Shown here one piece after another: positions 7,544-15,401 of a DNA stretch of 64,000 nt. This DNA is from Prevotella sp. UBA7764 (GTDB lineage Bacteria; Bacteroidota; Bacteroidia; Bacteroidales; Bacteroidaceae). The number at the start of each line of letters is the position of its first letter. Position 1 is the first letter of the stretch. The notes below the pieces were generated by a model, which saw only the letters and a list, made by a program, of their open reading frames with translations, was not told where the DNA came from and did no database searches. The DNA is taken from contig DLDU01000068.1 in the NCBI GenBank assembly GCA_002481295.1, positions 1 through 64,000 on the forward strand, read 5' to 3'. A program made the translations under genes and the position numbers.

Positions 7544-9584
7544 AAGCTTTATTACTTTTTAGTGAAACAAATATTCCGATATAAAAGAAGCGGTCGGAGC
7601 CATTGGTGATGGGCTTGCCGCCACTGTAGCCATAGATGTTCTTGCGTCCGAGCAGATTGCTGAGCGAGGCGTAGATGATGACGCGCTTGCTGGCCAGATA
7701 GGTGACACTGGCATCAAGACTATTATAATAAGGTGTGGTGCGTCCCTCGCTCTTCCGCCCCGAGGCAAACGACTCGGTGAGTGCAAAGTTGAAAATACTG
7801 ATACCATATTTCAATGCGAGACGCAGGTTGTGACGCGAGACGTAGGGTGGCTGCTGCTCGGTGAGGTCGTTGAGGTAGCGTCGGCGTGAGTCGTTGTAGC
7901 TGTAGCTGAGCATTGTGGTGAGGTTGGGCAGCAGCGACCGGTCGTCGATGAAAAGGTCGAACCCACGGCTCATGCCGTGACCGTCGGTGGTATAATGTCC
8001 TTGACTGAGGAGCGGCAAATGGGAGTAACGTTTGTAGTAAGCCTCCATGCGTACGAGCGTATTGCCGAAACTGTATTGCAGCCCGGCGATGTAGTGATGG
8101 GCCAGTGAGGATCGGGATGGCTCAAGGCTACGTACCAGGATGGTGTCGGCGGGCTCTTGGGTATAGCTTCCGGCAGAGAGCGAGAGCAGCCAGCGGCGTG
8201 AGGGATTGTAGTTGAGCAGCAGGCGGGGCAGCAGCGTCCAACGGTGGGAGAGGCTGGAATATTCCGTACGCAGCGAGGCCTCGGCAGAGCAACCTTTGAA
8301 GGGCTTGTATTGCGTCATGGCGAAGAGTGCTGGCAACAGATAACCTTTGGAATCGTGCAGACGGTCATGGAGACGATAGTCGAGCCACTGATAGCGGAAG
8401 AAACTCTCCATGCCAATGGTACCTTTCATCCATGCCGAAAGCGTCTTCGAGGCTTTTGTCTTGACGTGGAGTTCGCCCGTGCGGTGACAATAGCGGTCGC
8501 CATGGAGCAGTGCGTCACTGATGTCTTGCCACACCATGCCGCCAGCGAGCCCCGCGAACCAGGTGACGTGTCCCTTGGCAGAGCCTTTCGCCACACTGTT
8601 GAGATAGAGGTTGTTTTCCTCAAGGCTGAGCGTCCGCCCGTCAGTGTTGAGGCTCAGCGTCGTGCGGTCAAAGCCGAGATAGCTCTTCCATACACTCGAT
8701 GATGTGGGCTGCGCCTTCCATTGTGTTTCGAATGAGAGTTGTCGGTAGGGCTTGTGCCAAGTCCAGCGGTCGGGGAACAGGCGGCTGTACAACCCCAAGT
8801 CCATATAGGTGGCATTCAGCGACCAACAGCCTTGTTTCGTTGCTTTTGTTCCTCCAATGTTCCAGTCGATCAGCGAGGCGCTCACGCCCAATTTGTCCGA
8901 GACCGGTGCGTCGGTAGTCTCCATGGGCAGCACCGACGAGAGGGCCTGACCATATTCCGCGTCGTAGCCTCCGAGGGAAAAGGAGATGCCCTTGAAGAGA
9001 AAAGGAGAGAAACGACCGCGCGACGGACTGTTAGGGGCTGTGGTGGAGTAGGGCTGCAGCACGTGCATGCCATTGATATAGGTCTGGCACTCTTCGCTGC
9101 TGCCGCCTCTGACGTAGAGTTTCCCATCCTCGCCAACCTTCTGTGTGCCCGGCAGACTCTGCAGTGCTGCCACGATGTCACCGCAACTGCCACCGTCGAG
9201 CACCACGTCGAGGGCTCCCAGCTGTTTCACGCCATTAGCCTGCCCGAACTGGAAGGTGCTGCCGGTGACGACGACCTCATCAATGGTGGTTGTGCGTTCA
9301 TATAGCCGGATGGCGAGCGGCTTGTGTCCTTTTTGCCAATCCCGTTCCGCGTTGTCATATCCTATGCAGGTGACCATCAGTTGTACGCTGTCGGCTTTCA
9401 ACGTTGAAAAGGAGAAGTGTCCGAGCGAGTCGGTGAGGCAGCCGTCCGTCGTACCTTTGACAAAGACGTTGGCGCCGGCTATCGGATGGTGGCCATCGGT
9501 CACCGTACCCGATATTATTTGCTGTGCATGGCCGAGGCTGTGGCCCAACAGCAGAAGTGTGAGGATGAGGATGCTGTGTTTCAT
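7524..9584 (-). CDS. TonB-dependent receptor with carboxypeptidase-regulatory-like domain
   Basis: 686 residues from the ATG at 9584; upstream codons in frame are not protein-like, and MKHSILILTLLLLGHSLGHA is a clear signal peptide. Residues about 21-100 form the CarboxypepD_reg-like domain (ISGTVTDGHHPIAGANVFVKG), followed by a plug domain (VVVTGSTFQFGQ, then LQSLPGTQKVGEDGKLYVRG) and a beta-barrel ending in aromatic residues. Members take up large substrates through the outer membrane using TonB energy. No SusD gene is adjacent, so it is unlikely to be a glycan SusCD pair; the cargo is unknown. The gene is followed by an overlapping TPR gene. Confidence 0.88.
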   Translation of the reverse strand: MKHSILILTLLLLGHSLGHAQQIISGTVTDGHHPIAGANVFVKGTTDGCLTDSLGHFSFSTLKADSVQLMVTCIGYDNAERDWQKGHKPLAIRLYERTTTIDEVVVTGSTFQFGQANGVKQLGALDVVLDGGSCGDIVAALQSLPGTQKVGEDGKLYVRGGSSEECQTYINGMHVLQPYSTTAPNSPSRGRFSPFLFKGISFSLGGYDAEYGQALSSVLPMETTDAPVSDKLGVSASLIDWNIGGTKATKQGCWSLNATYMDLGLYSRLFPDRWTWHKPYRQLSFETQWKAQPTSSSVWKSYLGFDRTTLSLNTDGRTLSLEENNLYLNSVAKGSAKGHVTWFAGLAGGMVWQDISDALLHGDRYCHRTGELHVKTKASKTLSAWMKGTIGMESFFRYQWLDYRLHDRLHDSKGYLLPALFAMTQYKPFKGCSAEASLRTEYSSLSHRWTLLPRLLLNYNPSRRWLLSLSAGSYTQEPADTILVRSLEPSRSSLAHHYIAGLQYSFGNTLVRMEAYYKRYSHLPLLSQGHYTTDGHGMSRGFDLFIDDRSLLPNLTTMLSYSYNDSRRRYLNDLTEQQPPYVSRHNLRLALKYGISIFNFALTESFASGRKSEGRTTPYYNSLDASVTYLASKRVIIYASLSNLLGRKNIYGYSGGKPITNGSDRFFYIGIFVSLKSNKAYDIANF

Positions 9585-9589
9585 GTCGG

Positions 9590-9597
9590 CAAAGTTA
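9590..9597 (-). promoter_or_regulatory. -7 box of the TonB receptor gene
   Basis: TAACTTTG on the minus strand, only five bases from the ATG at 9584. With the usual 5-8 nt between box and start site, transcription would begin at or next to the start codon, giving a leaderless or nearly leaderless mRNA. The TTTGC context fits other promoters here, but no clear -33 box was found. Confidence 0.45.
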
Positions 9598-9721
9598 GTG
9601 CATGAAACGTGGTGTTGCAAATTTGCGGGACAGACAGCTAAGTAATGGGCTATACGCCTATGTGTCTGGACGAAATGCAAGGATTTGGGACGAATGACTA
9701 AGCAGAAAAGCGGCTAATTGC

Positions 9722-9752
9722 TTGCAAGTATAAAATATTATACCTATCTTTG
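9722..9752 (+). promoter_or_regulatory. promoter of the DUF4160/DUF2442 pair
   Basis: TTG at 9722-9724 and TATCTTTG at 9745-9752 with a 20-bp spacer match the Bacteroidetes -33/-7 consensus. The first gene starts at 9764, so the leader is only a few bases long. Confidence 0.65.
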
Positions 9753-9763
9753 CGGAAAAACAG

Positions 9764-9997
9764 ATGCCCACGTTGCTTATAGTTTTTGGAATACGTTTTT
9801 TCTTCTATATGGATGAGCATGAGCCCATTCATGTACATATTTCTTATGGAGGGAAAAAGGCTAAGATAGAGCTCTGTCCTTCTGTTAGAGTTATTTATAA
9901 CCATGGAATTAAAGAGCAAGTGATGAAAAAGGCGATAAATACGTGTAACAATTATAGAGAAGAATTTATCGAGGAATGGCATAAATGCTTCGATTAA
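9764..9997 (+). CDS. DUF4160 domain protein, putative toxin-like partner
   Basis: A 77-residue protein matching DUF4160: the family hallmark is an early G-I-R-F-F-F-Y stretch followed by HEPIHVHISYGGKKAKIE, both present. DUF4160 genes are very often followed by DUF2442 genes, as here (16 bp apart), and the pair has been considered toxin-antitoxin-like; activity is unproven. The composition is much richer in A/T than its neighbours, which suggests transfer. Confidence 0.85.
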   Translation: MPTLLIVFGIRFFFYMDEHEPIHVHISYGGKKAKIELCPSVRVIYNHGIKEQVMKKAINTCNNYREEFIEEWHKCFD

Positions 9998-10013
9998 GAT
10001 AAGGAGGTTTAAG

Positions 10014-10427
10014 ATGGAGAAGATTAAGACTGTTTGGTTTGACGCTGACCGTATCTATATGAAGACGCAGGAAGGCAAAGTGTATAGCAGGCCTTTGGAG
10101 GCTTATCCTGATTTGAAAGATGCCTCACCGGAGCAACGCAGTGATTATGTTATTGGTGATGATGGAGAGGATATCAGATGGGAGAACTTGGATGCTGATA
10201 TGCACATCAGTAGTTTTTATGAAGTTTCTGAACCGAAAGATAATGAGATAGCAAGGATGTTTGCCCATTATCCTTGGCTGAATGTGTCTGAAGTGGCTCG
10301 TGCCATCAACATCAATAAGAGTTTGATGGCCCGTTATATCTATGGCATTTCCAAGCCAAGCGAAAAACGGGTTCAGCAAATTCGAGAAGCTTTGCATCGG
10401 TTTGGGAAGGAGTTGCTGAGTGCTTAG
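10014..10427 (+). CDS. DUF2442 protein with C-terminal helix-turn-helix
   Basis: 137 residues. The N-terminal 75 are a DUF2442 domain (TVWFDADRIYMKTQEGKVYS, then SDYVIGDDGEDIRWENLDAD). The C-terminal part carries a Cro/Xre-like helix-turn-helix (NVSEVARAININKSLMARYI followed by GISKPSEKRV). An unusually strong Shine-Dalgarno AAGGAGG at 10002-10008 precedes the ATG, rare in this group. With the upstream DUF4160 gene it looks like an antitoxin-plus-autorepressor. The stop is four bases from the convergent LytTR gene. Confidence 0.85.
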   Translation: MEKIKTVWFDADRIYMKTQEGKVYSRPLEAYPDLKDASPEQRSDYVIGDDGEDIRWENLDADMHISSFYEVSEPKDNEIARMFAHYPWLNVSEVARAININKSLMARYIYGISKPSEKRVQQIREALHRFGKELLSA

Positions 10428-10431
10428 CCTT

Positions 10432-11265
10432 TTACCCGACAAATGACCGCAGTTTGGACACATAGCTTCGTGACACGGGCACCGTGTGGTGCTCGTCGCC
10501 CACGGTGAGTTGATAGCCGTTGGAGTTGCCATGGGCGGAGAGAATGTTGTTGAGGTTGACGATGAACGAGCGGTGGCATTGAAAGATGCTCTTCTCGTTG
10601 GCATCGGCAAGGACAGAGGTCAGCGTGGTGCGCAATTGTTGGTGCTCGACATGACCTTCTTGTAGGAAGTAGATGTCGACGCAGTTTTTCTGTGCTTCGG
10701 CGTAGAGAAAGTCGGACAAGGGGAGTGTGAGGTCGTTGCCACGCACCGACGTGTCGTGAAAGGTCACCGTCTCTTCGGCTTGCGCGTCGGTGTCCTTAGG
10801 CAGCAGTTCAGCCAGACGCGTGCGCAATCGCCGCTGATATTCCAAGGCCACGATGCTGATCGTGATGGGAATGCCGAAGAGCAGGGTGACATAGAGATAG
10901 GCTAGGACGAGTTGGGGCGAGAGCGAATTGTGGAACAACAGCGTATTGACAACACTATTACCCATGCTGATACAGCAGAACAATAGCAGAATGGCCACGC
11001 ACTCATGCCACACCCGCCACGTCTTAACACGCCGCACCCAAGGTCTGAATACACACTCGCCATAGCACCACGTGACGGCTACAGACAACAAGGAGAAGCA
11101 GAGTGCCACGATGAAGAGGTTCCCTTCAAACTGACCCAGGCCAAAGGGTCTGAGAAAGAAAAGAAGGAAAAATACGATGGCACCGGAAATCAGTCCTGCC
11201 TGTAGCCAGTTGCCAATGTTGTTCTTGGGCAACGTTCTGAAGAAGAAACTTATCAACCTATTCAT
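10432..11265 (-). CDS. membrane-anchored LytTR-type regulator
   Basis: 277 residues. Four membrane helices occupy roughly residues 22-140 (for example LISGAIVFFLLFFLRPFG and LVLAYLYVTLLFGIPITISI). After a linker of about 30 residues, a LytTR DNA-binding domain follows (LPLSDFLYAEAQKNCVDIYF, then FQCHRSFIVNLNNI). There is no receiver domain, so the membrane part itself probably senses something. This architecture is common in Bacteroidetes. The gene starts one base after the stop of the small reading frame at 11267-11476, as in a translationally coupled pair. Confidence 0.9.
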   Translation of the reverse strand: MNRLISFFFRTLPKNNIGNWLQAGLISGAIVFFLLFFLRPFGLGQFEGNLFIVALCFSLLSVAVTWCYGECVFRPWVRRVKTWRVWHECVAILLLFCCISMGNSVVNTLLFHNSLSPQLVLAYLYVTLLFGIPITISIVALEYQRRLRTRLAELLPKDTDAQAEETVTFHDTSVRGNDLTLPLSDFLYAEAQKNCVDIYFLQEGHVEHQQLRTTLTSVLADANEKSIFQCHRSFIVNLNNILSAHGNSNGYQLTVGDEHHTVPVSRSYVSKLRSFVG

Positions 11266-11266
11266 A

Positions 11267-11476
11267 TTACTTCTTGGTCTTTACCTTCCTGTCGAACAGA
11301 AAGCTTTTCAGATGATAACTGTCATCGAAGAGCAACGGTCCGCCGATGATGTCGAAATAGGCATAGCTCAGCACGCTCGTCGTAGACCAGTGACGGCGAA
11401 GATAGCCATGTCGCGGAGCGAAAAATGGATGTGTCGGATGTTCATGTCCGCTTGTCCATAGTCTTCCCTTTTGCAA
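11267..11476 (-). pseudogene. unrecognised gene remnant upstream of the LytTR gene
   Basis: The C-terminal half of this frame reads like protein (SVLSYAYFDIIGGPLLFDD, then SYHLKSFLFDRKV) and ends one base before the LytTR ATG. The first 30 residues do not, while another frame of the same DNA gives NIRHIHFSLRDMAIFAVTG just ahead of the good part, so a one-base change probably broke a larger gene whose 5' end is gone. I do not recognise the family. The tight spacing suggests the intact ancestor was in an operon with the regulator. Confidence 0.4.
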
Positions 11477-11860
11477 AGATAGTGTTTTCTTTTGATAAGG
11501 CGACTCTTCTCTTGATTTTTATGTGGATTCTCTTTTTCCTGCGACTATTCACCGAAGATTTTCGACTTTAACTTGAAGTTCGGCGCAGTCTTCCCACAGT
11601 TCAAGAGAAAGGAAAGTTTTGAGTGCTTCGGTGTAGAAAAGCAGCAGCCTCCAATCTTGGAGAAGATGTACAATGAGAAGTGTCTGGTTTGGCGTGCAAA
11701 CAGCGACATCAAGATGATTTCACCAAGTTCCTTATCAACCGCAAGGGGGAGGGGGCGTTTCTCCCCCCCCCCTATTTTCTTGCCTCACTGGGACGTTTTT
11801 AGGAAAAACTATTGTATATTTGCATGAGTTTATTGATACTCGCAAAAACAACGATCTGTT
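11477..11860. other. gene-poor interval before the Nramp gene
   Basis: A plus-strand frame (11573-11827) is open but has no recognisable domain, ends in low-complexity Pro/Arg and is not called. A G-run/C-run hairpin lies at 11744-11773 (GGGGGAGGGGG against a C10 tract). A TATATTTG -7 box at 11815-11822 should drive the Nramp gene, leaving a leader of about 33 nt. Confidence 0.55.
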
Positions 11861-13120
11861 ATGAACATATTACAGGAACTGAGAAACAAGCGGCACCCTC
11901 ATGTGTTGGGTGCTCTCGACATCTTTAAGTATATTGGTCCGGGACTTCTTGTTACCGTAGGCTTCATTGACCCGGGCAACTGGGCCAGTAACTTTGCCGC
12001 AGGTTCAGAGTACGGTTATGCGCTGTTGTGGGTGGTGACGCTGTCGACGATCATGCTCATCGCCTTGCAGCACAATGTGGCTCACTTAGGCATTGTCACC
12101 GGACTCTGTCTGAGTGAGGCGGCCGTGAAGTACACGCCCCGGTGGGTGGGTCGCCCCATTATCGTGAGCGCTGTTCTTGCCAGCATCTCCACGTCGTTGG
12201 CAGAGATCCTTGGAGGAGCCATCGCCTTGCAGATGCTTTTCGGCATATCCATACCCGTAGGTGCACTCTTGGTGACCATCGCTGTGCTCATCCTGCTCTT
12301 TACCAATTCCTATAAGAAGATAGAGCGGGCGGTCATTGGTTTCGTCTCCATCATCGGCCTGTCGTTTATTTACGAGCTCTTTCTCGTGCATATCGACTGG
12401 GGCGAGGCTGCGCGTGCTGCCGTGGTGCCCTCAGTGCCGGAGGGTTCCCTGCTCATCGTGATGAGTGTTCTCGGTGCCGTGGTCATGCCCCACAATCTCT
12501 TTCTCCATTCCGAGGTCATCCAGAGCCGTGAGATCAACCTCAAGGGCGACGAGCGTATCCGCCACATGCTCAAATATGAGTTTGCCGACACGCTCTTCTC
12601 CATGCTTGTCGGCTGGGCCATCAACTCAGCCATGATTCTCTTGGCTGCCTCGACGTTCTACACCCACGGTGAACATGTCGACGACCTGGCTCAGGCTAAT
12701 GCCATGCTTGCACCGCTCTTGGGCAGCAATGCGTCCAACATCTTTGCGCTGGCATTGCTCTTGGCTGGTATCTCCAGCACCATCACCAGTGGAATGGCTG
12801 CCGGTAGTATCTTCTCGGGACTCTTCGGTGAGTCGTACAATGCCAAAGACCCGCACTCAGCTGTGGGTGTAGTGCTGTCGTTGGGTGTGGCCTTGCTCGT
12901 TATCTTCTTCATCGGCAATCCTTTCCAAGGGCTGATCATCTCGCAGATGGTGTTGAGTCTGCAACTGCCGTTCACCGTGTTCTTGCAGGTGAGCCTCACC
13001 TCATCAAAGCGCGTCATGGGCAAATACGTCAACAAGCCGTGGAATACCGTCTTCCTCTATAGTCTGGCCGGTATCGTCACGGTGCTGAACATCTGGCTTC
13101 TCGTCTCGTCGTTGGCGTGA
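11861..13120 (+). CDS. Nramp family divalent metal transporter
   Basis: 419 residues with 10-11 predicted membrane helices. The helix 1 signature DPGN is at 37-40 and the helix 6 MPH motif is at 209-211 (GAVVMPHNLFLH); both contribute metal-binding residues, so manganese or iron import coupled to protons is likely. The length is normal for bacterial MntH-like proteins. It has its own promoter box and is followed by a strong hairpin terminator, so it is monocistronic. No MntR-type regulator is adjacent. Confidence 0.92.
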   Translation: MNILQELRNKRHPHVLGALDIFKYIGPGLLVTVGFIDPGNWASNFAAGSEYGYALLWVVTLSTIMLIALQHNVAHLGIVTGLCLSEAAVKYTPRWVGRPIIVSAVLASISTSLAEILGGAIALQMLFGISIPVGALLVTIAVLILLFTNSYKKIERAVIGFVSIIGLSFIYELFLVHIDWGEAARAAVVPSVPEGSLLIVMSVLGAVVMPHNLFLHSEVIQSREINLKGDERIRHMLKYEFADTLFSMLVGWAINSAMILLAASTFYTHGEHVDDLAQANAMLAPLLGSNASNIFALALLLAGISSTITSGMAAGSIFSGLFGESYNAKDPHSAVGVVLSLGVALLVIFFIGNPFQGLIISQMVLSLQLPFTVFLQVSLTSSKRVMGKYVNKPWNTVFLYSLAGIVTVLNIWLLVSSLA

Positions 13121-13131
13121 GGCATAGAAGC

Positions 13132-13175
13132 ATTCCTATGAAAAATGTGGGAAATCTCACGTTTTTCATAGGAAT
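13132..13175. terminator. hairpin terminator after the Nramp gene
   Basis: ATTCCTATGAAAAATGTG (13132-13149) pairs over 18 bp with CACGTTTTTCATAGGAAT (13158-13175), with one G-U pair and an 8-nt loop. The stem contains its own A/T tracts. It stands between the Nramp gene and the convergent exonuclease gene and could stop transcription from both sides. Confidence 0.75.
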
Positions 13176-13212
13176 AATGTGTAATTCTGCCAAAAAGTCA
13201 TAGCATCTTTGG

Positions 13213-13701
13213 CTAAAGGATCTCTAACGCGATGGCTGCGCATGCCTCGGCATCAGCGAGCGCATGGTGATGGTTCTTGAGATCATAGCCACAGCGTGCG
13301 GCGATGATGTCGAGGTTGTGGTGTCCGCCGGGCCACACACGTCGCGAGGCGATGAGCGTGCAGTAGAAAGGATAGTCGGGATAGTCCATGCCATACATTC
13401 GGAAGACGGCTTTCAGGCAGTTTTTGTCAAAAGCCTTGTTGTGGGCTACGAGGGGCAGACCAGCTATCTTGGGCTCTATCTGCTTCCATACGTCGGGGAA
13501 GATGGGTGCGTCTTCAGTGTCTTCCTGACAGAGGCCGTTGACGCTGGAGCAACGCCAGTTGTAGTAGTCGGGCTCGGGGTGGATGAGCGAGTAGAACGAG
13601 TCGGCCATCTCTCCGTTTTTCACGATCACCACACCTACGGCGCAGACACTGGTGCGCTCGAAGTTGGCGGTCTCAAAGTCTATGGCTGCAAAATCTTTCA
13701 T
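13213..13701 (-). CDS. DEDDh 3'-5' exonuclease (DnaQ-like)
   Basis: 162 residues starting at the ATG at 13701 (MKDFAAIDFETANF); the frame is open further up but that part is not protein-like. Exonuclease motif I is DFET at 8-11, motif III is HHALADAEA near the C-terminus, giving the HxxxxD of the DEDDh class. It matches the stand-alone exonucleases related to DNA polymerase III epsilon. It lies 52 bp downstream of oxyR on the same strand and may be co-transcribed, which would link DNA or RNA trimming to the peroxide response; that link is inference. Confidence 0.87.
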   Translation of the reverse strand: MKDFAAIDFETANFERTSVCAVGVVIVKNGEMADSFYSLIHPEPDYYNWRCSSVNGLCQEDTEDAPIFPDVWKQIEPKIAGLPLVAHNKAFDKNCLKAVFRMYGMDYPDYPFYCTLIASRRVWPGGHHNLDIIAARCGYDLKNHHHALADAEACAAIALEIL

Positions 13702-13753
13702 GGTTGTTGATTTGTGTAGAGAAAAAGCAAGAGAATCGTTTCCCCCCTGCCGT

Positions 13754-14665
13754 CTATTTGTTGTTAGGGCAGAGCAATGGTTTGGCACAGTCTTGGATGC
13801 GCTTCACGATCATGTCGAGCATCTTATGGCGGATGAAGTTGTCGGCGGTGATCATGACGATTTCGCGTCGTGGTTCTGGCAGGGCAAAGGGGCGTACCAG
13901 TCGCTTTTGAGCGTCTTCCAACTGCGCGATAGCCATCTCCGGGATGAAGGTCACGCCCTTGCCATTCTCCACGATTCTCATAAATGTCTCGATACTTCCC
14001 AAAGTATAGGCTTTCTTGCTGACGGCAGCAGATTTCAGATGACAGAACTTTACGAGCTGGTCGCGGAAGCAGTGTCCCTCGTCGAGCAACCACAGAAACT
14101 CCCCGTTGAGATCGGTTGTCTTGATACGCTCCTTGGCAAACAAGGGATCGCCTTCAGAGATATAGGCAAAGTACTTCTCTGTGTAGAGATGTGTGCTGTT
14201 GAACATCTCCAGTCCTTCGATCTTAGCCAGTATACCTGCGTCGATGTCACCATTGAGCAAGGCCTGCTTCATGTCCTTGGTTTTCATCTCGACGATGCGC
14301 AGATCCATCTCAGGATGTTCCCTCATCAACTGTGGGAAGAAATGGGGGATAAGATAGGGTGCAATGGTCGGAAGCACGCCGATGGTGAAAGTTCCGAGAT
14401 AGGTATCCTTTTCTTCCTCGACGATCTCCTTGAGGCGACGTGACTGATAGAGCACTTCTTTGGCTTGTCGGATGACGGTCTGCCCCGCCTTGGTGGTGAC
14501 GATGGGCTGTCGGCGCCGGTCAAAGATCTTGATGCCCAACTCGTTTTCCAGTTTCTGAATCATGGAGCTGAGCGTCGGTTGCGTGACGTCGCAGTAGTCA
14601 GCAGCCTTGGCGAAGTTGCCTAAGCGGTTGAGGGCTAAGATATATTCCAGTTGCTGTAGGGTCAT
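13754..14665 (-). CDS. oxyR: LysR-type peroxide sensor OxyR
   Basis: 303 residues from the ATG at 14665 (MTLQQLEYILALNRLGNF). The N-terminal winged helix (ADYCDVTQPTLSSMIQKLE) is of LysR type. The effector domain carries EGHCFRDQLVKFC with cysteines at 199 and 208, the same numbers as the disulfide switch of E. coli OxyR, so direct sensing of hydrogen peroxide is expected. A minus-strand TATTTTTG box at 14739-14746 gives a leader of about 70 nt. The usual divergent dps or ahpC gene is not beside it; the intergenic region above it is long. Confidence 0.94.
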   Translation of the reverse strand: MTLQQLEYILALNRLGNFAKAADYCDVTQPTLSSMIQKLENELGIKIFDRRRQPIVTTKAGQTVIRQAKEVLYQSRRLKEIVEEEKDTYLGTFTIGVLPTIAPYLIPHFFPQLMREHPEMDLRIVEMKTKDMKQALLNGDIDAGILAKIEGLEMFNSTHLYTEKYFAYISEGDPLFAKERIKTTDLNGEFLWLLDEGHCFRDQLVKFCHLKSAAVSKKAYTLGSIETFMRIVENGKGVTFIPEMAIAQLEDAQKRLVRPFALPEPRREIVMITADNFIRHKMLDMIVKRIQDCAKPLLCPNNK

Positions 14666-14727
14666 GTCTCTTGTCTTTAATCTTTTGTTCCCCCTATTTG
14701 TGTAGTAGGGCCTGCATGAATATCTCT

Positions 14728-14747
14728 TGCAAATATCGCAAAAATAT
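14728..14747 (-). promoter_or_regulatory. oxyR promoter segment shared with the TIGR02757 gene
   Basis: The 20 bases from 14728 (TGCAAATATCGCAAAAATAT) recur exactly at 17325-17344, in both cases upstream of a minus-strand gene. On the minus strand they contain TATTTTTG, a -7 box, followed by a second ATATTTG word 6 bp downstream. Shared sequence beyond the -7 box may be a common regulatory site. Confidence 0.5.
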
Positions 14748-15338
14748 CTGAGATGAACAAGGATTCCTGGCATTTATCGACTACTCTTTTTGCTGGAGAC
14801 GCCTGCCGATAGGAGAGAGAGGCCTGATTGTCTGTTTTAATAAAGTCTGCTGTGTGCTGACATCCTCGGGTATGCCCAACTGTATGATAGAAGGCATAAA
14901 GAGGACGGAAAACTTCTTTTGAATGGGTAAAGATACACAACAAAAGACTGTCACGATTTCCTTTGCTTCTAGAGAGAAGCAGAGAAGCTTTTTGAGGGAA
15001 AAGCATGTTTGTAAAGAGCAGAAAGGGGTGGCGAAATGTGGAAAAAGCGTGATTGTAGTGTCATCTTGGCCTTTTCTCACTATAAAACAACCGAGATGAC
15101 CGTGTGAAAAAGGCGTGATGATGGAAAATTCTCTAGAGAATTTTTCGTCAGAAAGGCTTTTTTGTAAGATGAATAAATGTAATGTTTATTCAAGTTGTTA
15201 GTAGTTAGGTAGTTAAGAAAAACGGCGAGAATCGAAAAATCACGGGCAAAGACGTGCTCGCTCGAAAAGAACGCCTTCTCGTGGCCGCTTTTTTGTCAGT
15301 TTATCAAACAAATGCAGTTTTTTTTATTTGGAAGACTT

Positions 15339-15367
15339 TTGTGTATGCCATAAAAACATTATCTTTG
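15339..15367 (+). promoter_or_regulatory. promoter of the TPR gene
   Basis: TTG at 15339-15341 and TATCTTTG at 15360-15367, spacer 18 bp. The gene begins at 15402, giving a leader of about 30 nt. Confidence 0.6.
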
Positions 15368-15401
15368 CAGCAACGTACTAAAAATTTAATCATTTAGAGA
15401 G

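Larger units (their letters stand above)
14666..15401. other. long intergenic region upstream of oxyR
   Basis: No gene recognised in 736 bases. It contains the oxyR promoter (14728-14747), a perfect 20-bp palindrome centred in 15125-15144 (AAAATTCTCT and its complement), a structured stretch 15218-15295 with nested complementary segments (CGGC-GAGAA against TTCTCG-tg-GCCG) ending in six T residues that resembles a small-RNA terminator, and the promoter of the TPR gene near the right end. Confidence 0.5.

Noticed and set aside
11573-11827. 84-residue plus-strand frame
   Set aside because: No family pattern, ends in low-complexity Pro/Arg over a G/C hairpin, no promoter box in place.
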